A stretch of 64,000 bases of DNA from Streptomyces prunicolor NBRC 13075 (lineage in GTDB: Bacteria > Actinomycetota > Actinomycetes > Streptomycetales > Streptomycetaceae): contig NZ_BARF01000016.1 in assembly GCF_000367365.1 (NCBI RefSeq), positions 1 to 64,000 of the forward strand, given 5' to 3'. Position numbers and translations under genes: made by a program. This document shows positions 54,833-62,675 of the stretch, one piece after another. The notes beneath the pieces are model-generated. The model worked only from the letters and a program-made list of their open reading frames with translations. It made no database searches and was not told the DNA's origin. Position 1 is the first letter of the stretch, and the number at the start of each line of letters is the position of its first letter.

Positions 54833-55259
54833 GGTCTCCCCCCATGTGCATCTGCTCCATCGGCCCGTCCGCCTCGCGCAACTCCCGGCCGGGGCTCAGC
54901 TCGTCGACGGCCGCGCGGGTGGCCTCCAGCGCGGTGGGATACGAGCGGTAGTGGTCGACCATGCTGAGCCAGGTGCCGTCGGCGCGGCGCATCAGATGCA
55001 GCGGCCGACCGTCCACCGTGACCTGCCAGCCGTCCTTCAGCACACCGTGGATACGACGGCCCCGGTACGTCTCGTCGAAGGCGGTGTCCCCGGGGTCCTC
55101 GCCGGAGCGCGTGGGCCGCGAGGCCGCGACGACGGGCACGAGGGCCACGGCGAGGGCGGCACCGAACGCCCCGCGCAGCGCCTCCCGCCGCGTCCTGCGC
55201 ACCGGCCCGGGTCTGACCGAATCCCGGCCCACGGGTACTCCACCGACGCTCACGCTCAT
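54816..55259 (-). CDS. melC1: tyrosinase co-factor/copper chaperone with Tat signal
   Basis: A 147-aa protein that binds apo-tyrosinase, delivers copper and drives Tat export of the pair. The N-terminus has RRTRREALRGAFGAALAVALVPVVAA, a Tat-type signal with twin Arg before a hydrophobic core. A MelC1 domain follows: FDETYRGRRIHG, GRPLHLMRRADGTWLSMVDHYRSYPTA. The C-terminus is His/Met-rich (MEQMHMGGDHGVHA), a probable copper-binding tail. GAGGGAG precedes the ATG. The gene ends 17 bases inside melC2, so translation is coupled. Confidence 0.92.
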   Translation of the reverse strand: MSVSVGGVPVGRDSVRPGPVRRTRREALRGAFGAALAVALVPVVAASRPTRSGEDPGDTAFDETYRGRRIHGVLKDGWQVTVDGRPLHLMRRADGTWLSMVDHYRSYPTALEATRAAVDELSPGRELREADGPMEQMHMGGDHGVHA

Positions 55260-55350
55260 GGCCCAACTCCCTCGTCCGTTCCGACCGTTCGAGGGGCTAA
55301 CCGTCCGACCCCCCGCCCGGTCACCGTCCGTATCCCCCCGGGCAAGCGGA

Positions 55351-55378
55351 AGGGCCCGGGTCGCACCACCCGGGCCCT
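55351..55378. terminator. hairpin terminator upstream of melC1, after the secreted-protein gene
   Basis: A perfect 11-bp stem AGGGCCCGGGT (55351-55361) with ACCCGGGCCCT (55368-55378) and a 6-base loop. It lies just downstream of the leftward secreted-protein gene that ends at 55427 and insulates it from melC1. Confidence 0.75.
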
Positions 55379-55426
55379 CTCCTCCACACTCCGGTCCTAC
55401 GACCGTCCGCGCTCCGGCGCCATGGC

Positions 55427-55942
55427 CTACAGGCCCGCCCCCGTGACCAGGTCCGCACCCGGCACGGTCTGCAACACCGGCGCCAGGACGCCCAGTTGGG
55501 GCGCCTTCAGGTCCGGGAGGCCGAAGTTGTCGGGGTTGGGCGGGGTCAGCGGCACGTCCAGCGCCAGGCCCGGGGCCATCGTGCGCAGGTCGGAGGCGGG
55601 CGTGCTGACGCCGACGTGGTCGAAGCCGTCGCCGAGGACGTGCGGCAGCGGTGCGCGCAGGCCGAGGCCGGGCAGGCCGCCGTGGACCGGGAGTTGCGGA
55701 ATGGCCCGCTCCGGGATGAGCCGGCCCTCGACGTACCGCGGGCCCTCGGGCGAGCCCGGCATGGGCACCGGGATCTCCCCGCCCAGCTTGGGGAGTTCCA
55801 TGCCGAGGGCGCTCTCCGCGCCTTCCAGCGGCACGGGCACGGGAACCGCGCCGAGCGCGGCGGCGGGGGTCGCGGCGGCGCCGGTCGCGGCCGCCACGGC
55901 CGTGATGACGGCGGCGATGGTTCCTCGGGTGGTCGACTTCAT
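55427..55942 (-). CDS. secreted Pro/Leu-rich protein, unknown
   Basis: A 171-aa protein with a signal peptide (TTRGTIAAVITAVAAATGA, likely cleaved near AAALGA). The mature part is rich in Pro, Leu and Gly (VPVPLEGAES; LPHVLGDG; LTPPNPDNFGLPDLKAPQLG). No Cys, no catalytic motif and no wall-anchor. Two further secreted proteins and a chaplin lie beside it, so a role on the hyphal surface is plausible but not shown. Confidence 0.75.
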   Translation of the reverse strand: MKSTTRGTIAAVITAVAAATGAAATPAAALGAVPVPVPLEGAESALGMELPKLGGEIPVPMPGSPEGPRYVEGRLIPERAIPQLPVHGGLPGLGLRAPLPHVLGDGFDHVGVSTPASDLRTMAPGLALDVPLTPPNPDNFGLPDLKAPQLGVLAPVLQTVPGADLVTGAGL

Positions 55943-56157
55943 CTCGAGTACGGTCCCTTTCGGAATTCGGAGGCTCTGCGTGCTGAAGCTCTGTGTGCTG
56001 CCCGGGTAACGAGGCCGGGCAGGACTTCAGTTCAAGATTCCCCCGGGTGCCGTAGTAGTCAGCTTTCCGGAATTCCCGTCCACGGACCGGAATCCGCTTC
56101 CCACCAGCGGGCCGGAACCGTCAATTCCCGCCCGCTGTCCGGTCGTTCGTCCGGTCG

Positions 56158-56655
56158 TCAGCCGCGCAGGCTGCGGGCGGGCAGGATGATGTGCGCGGCG
56201 GCGTTCAGGGTGTCCTCGGAGCCGGCGAACTCGGCCAGCGCCTCGGGGGTGACGGGCTTGCCCGGCTCGGCCTCGGGCCACGGGCGGGTGGTGAACACCA
56301 GGTAGGCGAAGCCGCGTTCGCCGACCGCCGCGAGCCACTCGGGCGGCGGCACGCACTGGGCGTTGAGCTGCGGCATGTTGAGGACGGCCTGCCCGGACTC
56401 GATGAGCATGGTGATCGGCAGGCTGGGCTTGGTGGCGCCGTCGACGACGTTGCCGCCGACCGGGAGTCCGTTGTCGGTCAGCAGCCGTTCCACGGCGGCG
56501 GTGGCGGCCTCGGGGCCGTCCGCGGCGTCGCCCAGGGTGTAGGCGAGGAGGTAGGGCATGTCCCCGTCGGGGGCCTCGCCGCTCCACGCCAGGACGACGA
56601 GGGTGCCGAGGTCGGCGACGCGGAAGGGGCGCGTTTCGCTTGAGGTTGAGGTCAC
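56158..56655 (-). CDS. DUF5949 family protein
   Basis: A 165-aa cytoplasmic protein. The sequence pattern FRVADLGTLVVLAWSGEAPDG, YLLAYTLGDAADGPEAA, GLPVGGNVVDG and NMPQLNAQCVPPPEW matches a compact Streptomyces-only family (DUF5949, from memory). No known activity. GTG 56655 is the first start. The neighbours on both sides are secreted-protein genes in the same direction, but gaps of over 120 bases argue for separate transcription. Confidence 0.8.
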   Translation of the reverse strand: MTSTSSETRPFRVADLGTLVVLAWSGEAPDGDMPYLLAYTLGDAADGPEAATAAVERLLTDNGLPVGGNVVDGATKPSLPITMLIESGQAVLNMPQLNAQCVPPPEWLAAVGERGFAYLVFTTRPWPEAEPGKPVTPEALAEFAGSEDTLNAAAHIILPARSLRG

Positions 56656-56782
56656 CGCGCGACCTTATCGACGGGCCGGAAGGCCACCGGACGCGTTCTC
56701 ACCCGTCCGGCCGATGGCGCGGGCACCCCGCCACACGAACGAGGGACGCCTCGCGACGCCCCTCGAACACCACCGGCGAGAC

Positions 56783-57073
56783 TCAGCTCTGCAGCGGCAG
56801 ACCGCCGAGCAGCGGGTTGTGCTGGTTCAGCGCGGCGGTCGCACCCTTGACGGTGTTGAGCGCGGAACCCTTGTTCTCGGTGTCGAGCGCGTCCGACTGG
56901 TGCTGCAGCGGCATCACGTCGGCGGGCTGGAGCTGACCACTGGTGAGGGTGTTGACGGCGCCGGTGAGGCTGGTGGGCGTCAGGTCGGCGGGGCTGTAGG
57001 CGAACGCGGGCGCGGCGGCACCGGCGATGGCGAGGGACCCGGCAACGACAGCGGCAGCCTTCAGGGACTTCAT
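56783..57073 (-). CDS. small secreted protein, unknown
   Basis: A 96-aa protein with a clean signal peptide (LKAAAVVAGSLAIAGAAAPAFA, cut before YSPADL) and a 70-residue helical mature part rich in Thr, Leu, Asn and Gln, without Cys. GAAAGGAA lies just before ATG 57073. The size resembles small hyphal-surface proteins, but it lacks chaplin and rodlin signatures. Confidence 0.75.
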   Translation of the reverse strand: MKSLKAAAVVAGSLAIAGAAAPAFAYSPADLTPTSLTGAVNTLTSGQLQPADVMPLQHQSDALDTENKGSALNTVKGATAALNQHNPLLGGLPLQS

Positions 57074-57317
57074 CGTGTTCCTTTCTTCGGCAACTCATGT
57101 CACCAGAGCGAATTCTGTCGCCGTGTGTAACGAGTTCCGGCCGGGGCGGAAACCCCGTGCGCAGAAAGTTTCTGCTGCCCACCCGAATGCAGCGTGTGTC
57201 TCATCGGCGTTTCCCATCCTCATATGAAAAGGCCGTGGAACGGAAAAGACCGCCGGGCCGACCCCGGAAAGGGACCGGCCCGACGGCCGTTCTACGACTG
57301 CTCTACGACTGCTCGCG

Positions 57318-58016
57318 TCAGACGCTGGGAACAGCCGGTACCGCGGGCACCGCCGGAAGCGCGGACGTCGACGGCAGCGCGGGCAGTCCCGGCAGGCTCG
57401 GCGCGGGCAGACCGCCACCCAGCAGCGTGGCCGCGACCACGTTGACGAGGCCGGTCACCACACCGGTGACCGCCGGGACGACGCCGGCGACATTGCCGGA
57501 GGTGACCGCCGCGAGCAGCGTGGCGACCGCTTTCTGCAGGGACGCGAGGGCGTCACCGGCAAGGTCGGCGGGCGCCTTGGCCTTGGAGTCGTCGCCGCTC
57601 TTGAGCGAGGGCAGCGCGGGCAGGGCGGGTGCCGCCGGCACAGCGGGCACGGCCGGCGCCGCGGGGACCGCCGGGACCGCCGGAGCGGCCGGCGCCGCCG
57701 CGGTGATCTTGGCGACGGCCGCGGTGACGGCGTCGCCCAGCGTCTTCGCCTGGTCGGCGGAGAGCTGGCCGTTGTCGGCCTTGAGCGCCTGGGTCAACAG
57801 GTCGGTGACGGGGGTGAGCACGCTGCCGAGGTCGCCGAGGCTCTTGACCGGGGCGAGCAGTGCGTCAGCGTTGGGGACCGGCGCGCTCGACGCGGCGTGG
57901 ACGTGCTTCCGCGCCGAGTCGTTGTCGGCCGCGACGGCCGCGGGGCCGGCGATTCCGATCAGGACAGTGGCAGAGAGCACGGAGGACGCGACGCGCCGTG
58001 CGGGCAGACCACGCAT
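57318..58016 (-). CDS. secreted Ala/Pro/Val-repeat protein
   Basis: A 232-aa protein with a signal peptide (up to VAADNDS), a helical segment of about 60 residues (LLAPVKSLGDLGSVLTPVTDLL), then a low-complexity tract built of AVPAVPAAP-type repeats (about 110-135), another helical segment (LASLQKAVATLLAAVTSG) and a second AVPAVPAV tract at the C-terminus. AAAGGAAA precedes ATG 58016. No sortase signal. The repeats give an extended polyproline-like rod suited to a wall or sheath component. The imperfect hairpin at 57,252-57,287 may terminate it. Confidence 0.75.
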   Translation of the reverse strand: MRGLPARRVASSVLSATVLIGIAGPAAVAADNDSARKHVHAASSAPVPNADALLAPVKSLGDLGSVLTPVTDLLTQALKADNGQLSADQAKTLGDAVTAAVAKITAAAPAAPAVPAVPAAPAVPAVPAAPALPALPSLKSGDDSKAKAPADLAGDALASLQKAVATLLAAVTSGNVAGVVPAVTGVVTGLVNVVAATLLGGGLPAPSLPGLPALPSTSALPAVPAVPAVPSV

Positions 58017-58215
58017 GGGTGTTTCCTTTCGGTGGTGCTTCGGATCTTGAGCCCACCGTGAAAGCGCTCACCACCATCTGCAACCGGTCGGACGCGCCAG
58101 GTGACCGTCCGTCAGCCGCGCGGTCGACGTCGTGCCTGGTGAGGGCCATGTCAAGACCGAAGCGCCGGACCGGGACCGCTACCGCCCATTCGGGGCAACA
58201 CCGCCGAACGCCGAC

Positions 58216-58254
58216 CGGCCGTCCCCCCGTGGAAGGACCACGGGTGAACGGCCG
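58216..58254. terminator. nested hairpin terminator of the second chaplin
   Basis: The inner stem CCCGTGG (58226-58232) pairs with CCACGGG (58238-58244), loop AAGGA. The outer arms CGGCCGT (58216-58222) and ACGGCCG (58248-58254) add seven pairs. It lies 23 bases after the chaplin stop on its downstream side. Confidence 0.75.
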
Positions 58255-58276
58255 GACGAAGTGATGCGCGCGGACG

Positions 58277-58516
58277 TCAGTCGTTGACGCAGGTGTTGCC
58301 GAAGGCCGGGTTCAGCAGGCCGATGACGTTGACGGTGTTGCCGCAGACGTTGACCGGGATGTGAACCGGAACCTGGACGACGTTGCCCGACAGCACGCCC
58401 GGGGAGTGGGCGGCCACGCCGTGCGCGTCGCTGTCGGCGGCGGCGATGCCGGCGGTGCCCGCCATGGCGGCGGCGGCAACGGAGGTCAGGACCAGGCCCT
58501 TCGCGATACGCGACAT
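58277..58516 (-). CDS. short chaplin
   Basis: A 79-aa secreted chaplin. The signal peptide is cut after GIAAA-DSD; the mature form is about 50 residues with GVLSGNVVQVPVHIPVNVCGN and NPAFGNTCVND, holding the two conserved Cys. It is almost the same as the chaplin at 53,550 in this core, but without the Gly/His tail. AAGGAG precedes ATG 58516. The location resembles chpF of S. coelicolor, from memory. Expression is expected in aerial growth. Confidence 0.92.
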   Translation of the reverse strand: MSRIAKGLVLTSVAAAAMAGTAGIAAADSDAHGVAAHSPGVLSGNVVQVPVHIPVNVCGNTVNVIGLLNPAFGNTCVND

Positions 58517-58770
58517 GGAGAGGTGCTCCTTGGGGTTGAAACAAACATCCGGGCGGGGATGCCCGGCGCTGTGTCAACGCGCGGCGCCCAAAGGGGTTGT
58601 GCCGCCAATGGGGTGATCTCCCAGAGGGCCGAACTTCACCATTCCGACACACTTGTTGCGTTTCGCCGGATTAATACGGATAGCCACTAGAGTTGCGCAC
58701 CTCCCGAAGTACCCCTATAGCCAGCAAATCGCATATAGGGGCCGTACTTCCCGAAAGGGCACCGCCGGTC

Positions 58771-59850
58771 ATGCGCAATTCCCTGGGTCCGTTGCTGCGC
58801 CGGGCGTCGACGGGCGCTCTCGCCCTCGTCACGATCTGGGCCCCGGCCGCGTCCGGAGCATCCGCCCCGCCCGCGGAGGCGGCGCGTGTCCCCTTCGCCC
58901 AGCGCTACCACGCGCTCCAGCACGGCGGCATCGTCCGCGCGGCCAACACCTCCATCAGCTGCCGCGCCAACTCGGCCGCGTGCCCGGCCGTACGAGAAGG
59001 ACAGGCGGCGGTCAACGGCGACTTCGACATGTTCTACGTCGACGTCGACAGCGACCCCAACACCTACAACTCCTCCCGCGCGGAGATCCGGCTGCCCGAG
59101 GGCGCCCGGGCCACGTACGCGCGGCTGTACTGGGGCGGCAACCTCCGCGTGGGCGAGCAGAAGCCGTCCAAGGACAACGGGCGGGTGCTGGTCGCGGAGC
59201 CCGGTGGCGAGTACAAGGCGGTGCTCGCGGACACGGTCGTCGGGCACCGGGTGGCGGGCGGCGCGGACGCGTTCCAGGCCTCGGCGGACGTCACGAAGCT
59301 GGTCCGGGAGAGCGGTTCGGGCCTCTACACGGTCGCCCAGATCAACACCGCGATGGGGAAGTCGGCGACCGGTGCGTGGGGCGGCTGGACGCTCGTCGTG
59401 GCGTACGAGAAGCCGCAGGAGCCGCTGCGCCGGCTGGAGTTGTGGGACGGCTTCGACGCGATGGACTCCCGTACCGGCGCGGAGATCCGAATGCGCGGGG
59501 TGCATGTGTCCGCGCACGCCGGGGGACGCGCGGGCGTGGTGGCGTACGACGGGGATCGCGGCCGTACCGGGGATTCGCTCACGCTCTCGACCGGTCGTAC
59601 GAACGCCACCGCGCTCGGTGACGGCGCCAACCCCCGTGACGACGTGCTGAATTCCACGATCAGCGACCCGGCGGCGGCGCCTTCGGAGCGTGCGCCCGCG
59701 TATGCGAACACGCTCGGCTACGACTCCGATGTGTTCGATCTCGGCAAGGCGCTGCGTCCCGGCGGTGACCAGCTGGCCTTCCGGCTCGTTTCCCAGCGGG
59801 ACGCGGCGTGGTGCGGGGCGCTCTTCGTCGCCGTCGACGCCCAGCAGTGA
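58771..59850 (+). CDS. secreted DUF3344-like protein
   Basis: A 359-aa protein from ATG 58771 (AAAGGG upstream). The signal peptide ends around ASGASA. The mature part is beta-rich: VNGDFDMFYVDVDSDPNTYNSS, ATYARLYWGGNLR, WGGWTLVVAYEKPQEPLRRLELWDGFD, DVFDLGKALRPGGDQLAFRLVS. This matches DUF3344, a predicted surface or adhesin-like domain. Two Cys (SCRANSAAC) near the N-terminus probably form a disulfide. It faces the chaplin divergently and precedes the glycan genes by 54 bases. Confidence 0.8.
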   Translation: MRNSLGPLLRRASTGALALVTIWAPAASGASAPPAEAARVPFAQRYHALQHGGIVRAANTSISCRANSAACPAVREGQAAVNGDFDMFYVDVDSDPNTYNSSRAEIRLPEGARATYARLYWGGNLRVGEQKPSKDNGRVLVAEPGGEYKAVLADTVVGHRVAGGADAFQASADVTKLVRESGSGLYTVAQINTAMGKSATGAWGGWTLVVAYEKPQEPLRRLELWDGFDAMDSRTGAEIRMRGVHVSAHAGGRAGVVAYDGDRGRTGDSLTLSTGRTNATALGDGANPRDDVLNSTISDPAAAPSERAPAYANTLGYDSDVFDLGKALRPGGDQLAFRLVSQRDAAWCGALFVAVDAQQ

Positions 59851-59904
59851 GGCGCGTTCCCGCCCGCAGTCCCGAGCGCCACCCGTGAGCGAGGAAACCG
59901 CGCA

Positions 59905-61254
59905 ATGCACCAGCCAGCAACCGACACTCGGCCACGGGTCCTGCACCTCGCCCAGCCCGTGGACGCCGGGGTCGCCCGTGTCGTCATCGATCTGACGCAG
60001 GCTCAGCTCGCCTCGGGCCTGCACGTCACGGTCGCCTGCCCCGCCGGCGGCATCCTCGCGGACGGGGTCCGGGCGCTCGGTGCCGACGTACGGCTGTGGG
60101 AGGCGACCCGGTCACCCGGTCCGGCGCTGGTCTCCGAGGTACGGCGGCTCGCCCGGGTGGTCGCGGAGGTGCGGCCCGATCTGGTGCACGCGCACAGCGC
60201 GAAGGCCGGACTCGCCGGGCGTCTTGCCGTGCGGGGGCGGATCCCGACCGTGTTCCAGCCGCACGCCTGGTCGTTCGAGGCGGTCGGCGGGGTCACCGCC
60301 GCGCTCGCCGTCGGCTGGGAGCGGTGGGGCGCGCGGTGGTCCACGCGGACGGTGTGCGTGAGCGAGGCGGAGCGGACGACCGGGCTGCGGGCCGGGGTCC
60401 GGGCCCGCTGGAGCGTGCTCCCCAACGGCATCGACACCGAGCGCTTCCACCCCGCGGCCGTGGACACCGTACGGGCCGGGATCGAGCAGCTCGCCGGGGT
60501 CGATCCGGCGGCGCCGCTGGTGGTGTGCGTGGGGCGGCTGTGCCGGCAGAAGGGCCAGGACGTCCTGCTGAGCGCGTGGGACGAGGTGGTCCGGCGGGTG
60601 CCGAAGGCGCGGCTCGTGCTCGTCGGCGACGGACCCGACCGGGCCGCGCTGCGTCAACTCGCCCCGGATTCCGTGCTGTTCGCGGGTGCCGTCGCCGATC
60701 CCGTGCCCTGGTACCAGGCCGCCGACCTGGTGGTCCTGCCCTCGCGCTGGGAGGGCATGGCGCTGGCCCCGCTGGAGGCGATGGCCTGCGGGCGACCCGT
60801 CGTCGTCACCGATGTCGCGGGCGCCCGGGAGAGCCTGCCCCCCGGACACGCGCCGCACGCCGGAGAGGCGCGCCGGTGTCGAGAGCCCATGGGGGTCCCC
60901 CCGCTCGAGCGAAGCCGAGAGTGGGGGAGCGCGGAGGCGCGAAGCGCTGAGCACGGTCGGGCTCTCGACACCGGCTTGAGCGCCTCGGAGGCGGGCCATT
61001 GGAAGAGGTGCCTGGTCCCGGCCGAGAACCCGGCGGTGCTGTCCGGGGCCGTCGCCGAGCTGCTGCTCGACCCGCTGCTGCGCGAGTCCCTCGGCCACCA
61101 GGGACGCCGGTACGTCCAGTCCACGCACGACGTGCGGCACACCGCCGAAGCGGTCGCGGGGGTCTATCGCGAGCTGCTCGGCGGCGCCCCGGAGGCGAAA
61201 GAAAAGGACACGTCCGTCGTGCCCACCGAGTGCAGGGAGTCCATCCACTCGTGA
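59905..61254 (+). CDS. family-4 glycosyltransferase with in-frame repeat insertion
   Basis: A 449-aa GT-B enzyme. N-domain: HLAQPVDAGVARVVIDL and RPDLVHAHSAKAGLAGRLA. C-domain: VVCVGRLCRQKGQDVLLSAW, VLVGDGPDRAALR, and the donor-binding EX7E-type LPSRWEGMALAPLEAMACG. Around residues 316-368 the homologous frame is broken by a 50-residue arginine- and glutamate-rich insert coded by a palindromic repeat (60,865-60,986). After it the C-terminal helix LVPAENPAVLSGAVAELL resumes. The insert lies in a surface loop, so activity may survive. It likely adds a sugar to an undecaprenyl-linked chain together with the next gene; its stop overlaps that gene's GTG. Confidence 0.85.
   Translation: MHQPATDTRPRVLHLAQPVDAGVARVVIDLTQAQLASGLHVTVACPAGGILADGVRALGADVRLWEATRSPGPALVSEVRRLARVVAEVRPDLVHAHSAKAGLAGRLAVRGRIPTVFQPHAWSFEAVGGVTAALAVGWERWGARWSTRTVCVSEAERTTGLRAGVRARWSVLPNGIDTERFHPAAVDTVRAGIEQLAGVDPAAPLVVCVGRLCRQKGQDVLLSAWDEVVRRVPKARLVLVGDGPDRAALRQLAPDSVLFAGAVADPVPWYQAADLVVLPSRWEGMALAPLEAMACGRPVVVTDVAGARESLPPGHAPHAGEARRCREPMGVPPLERSREWGSAEARSAEHGRALDTGLSASEAGHWKRCLVPAENPAVLSGAVAELLLDPLLRESLGHQGRRYVQSTHDVRHTAEAVAGVYRELLGGAPEAKEKDTSVVPTECRESIHS
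60865..60986. repeat. palindromic MITE-like repeat inside the glycosyltransferase gene
   Basis: The termini are a perfect 17-bp inverted repeat, GCCGGTGTCGAGAGCCC (60872-60888) and its complement (60959-60975), extended by GAGGCGC/GCGCCTC. The centre holds ATGGGGGTCCCCCC and a GCTCGAGCGAAGC-type core that I recall as a dispersed repeat of Streptomyces intergenic regions. Here it is in a gene and keeps the frame open. Confidence 0.85.
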
Positions 61255-62672
61255 CTGCGGAAAGCACCGTCCCCTCCCCCGGCGGACAGCCACGGGACCA
61301 CGGATTCTCGAACGTCTCGGTCATCCCCCGCCGCACCGGCGGCGGTTTCCGGTTCCCGGTCCGCAGACCGCCCGCGCGGCCGGTCTCACCGCTGCCGCTG
61401 CTCGGCGCGGACCTCGGCGCCGCCCTGCTGGGCGCGCTCGCCCTCACCGGCAGCCAGCGCCGCCCACTCCTGGTGGCCCTGCTGATCGCCGGGTCGATAC
61501 TGCTGCGCCCGCATCTGCCCCGGACCGTCCCGCGCGTCCTCGACGAACTGCCCGCCGTCTGCGGCCGGATCGCGGTCGCCTGGCTCGCCCTCGGCACGCT
61601 GACAGCGGCCTACGCCCCCGACCGCGCGCTCTCCGCCCGCACCCTGCTCCTGGGCTTCGCCCTGCAAACGGCGGCCAGTTGCGTGGCCCGCGGCGCGGTC
61701 CACAGCCGTCGCCGCAAGGCACTCCTCAATCGCCCCCGCACCGCCCTGGTGATCGGCCCGGCGACGACCGCGCAACGCGTGGCGGCAGCGGTGCTACGGC
61801 ACCCGAAGTGCGGGATCGAGCCGATCGGCATCGTCGCCGAACACCCGGACGGCACCGAGGGGTTGCCGGTTCTGACCACCGGCGAGGAGGTCGAGCGCGC
61901 CCTCATCCAGAACGGCGTCCGAGCCGTCCTCACCGTGCATCCCTCGGTACGGTCCGAACGCGGGCCGCTGCTACGGGCGTTGGCGGAGTCGGGCTGCGTG
62001 GTGTGGGAGGTCGACGCCGACTCACCTTCGTACGAGATGCGCGACCAGCTCGCCGGATTCGCCTGCCGCAGGCTGGAGTTGGGGTCGCGGAGGCCTGGCA
62101 GTTTCGGCAAACGCGCGCTGGATGTCCTGGCGTCCGGCACCCTGCTCCTCCTGGTCAGCCCGCTGCTGCTGGTGTGTGCGGTGGTGCTCCGTCTCACCGA
62201 CGGGCGCGGGGTCGTCTTCCAACAGGAGCGGATCGGCAAGGACGGGCGCCCCTTCACGCTGCTGAAGTTCCGCACGCACCGCCCGGTCGACGAGCACGAG
62301 GCGGCCACCCGCTGGAGCGTCGCGGGCGAGCTGCAGATGAGCCGCTTCTGCCGCTTCCTGCGCCAGACCTCGCTGGACGAGCTGCTCCAGCTCTGGAATG
62401 TGTTCCGGGGCGACATGAGCCTGGTCGGCCCGCGCCCCGAACGCCCGTACTTCGTCGCGCAGTTCAGCCAGACCTACCCCGGCTACGCGGCCCGCCACCG
62501 GATGCAGACCGGTATCACCGGCCTCGCCCAGATCCACGGGCTGCGCGGCGACACCTCGATCGAGGACCGCTGCCGGTTCGACAACGCGTACATCGACAAC
62601 TGGTCGCTGTGGCAGGACATCTGCATCCTGGCCCGCACGGTCACCGCGCTCGTCCGTCCGACCGGGAGCTGA
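61251..62672 (+). CDS. polyprenyl-phosphate sugar-1-phosphate transferase
   Basis: A 473-aa protein; GTG 61251 overlaps the previous stop (GTGA). About four N-terminal membrane helices (60-165), a Rossmann-like CoA-type domain (TALVIGPATTAQRVAAAV), one more helix (DVLASGTLLLLVSPLLLVCAVVL), then the bacterial sugar transferase core: FQQERIGKDGRPFTLLKFRT, DELLQLWNVFRGDMSLVGPRPE, GYAARHRMQTGITGLAQ. This matches the WbaP/CpsE-like enzymes that start exopolysaccharide repeat units on undecaprenyl phosphate. Which sugar is used cannot be told. Confidence 0.92.
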   Translation: MTAESTVPSPGGQPRDHGFSNVSVIPRRTGGGFRFPVRRPPARPVSPLPLLGADLGAALLGALALTGSQRRPLLVALLIAGSILLRPHLPRTVPRVLDELPAVCGRIAVAWLALGTLTAAYAPDRALSARTLLLGFALQTAASCVARGAVHSRRRKALLNRPRTALVIGPATTAQRVAAAVLRHPKCGIEPIGIVAEHPDGTEGLPVLTTGEEVERALIQNGVRAVLTVHPSVRSERGPLLRALAESGCVVWEVDADSPSYEMRDQLAGFACRRLELGSRRPGSFGKRALDVLASGTLLLLVSPLLLVCAVVLRLTDGRGVVFQQERIGKDGRPFTLLKFRTHRPVDEHEAATRWSVAGELQMSRFCRFLRQTSLDELLQLWNVFRGDMSLVGPRPERPYFVAQFSQTYPGYAARHRMQTGITGLAQIHGLRGDTSIEDRCRFDNAYIDNWSLWQDICILARTVTALVRPTGS

Positions 62673-62675
62673 GCC

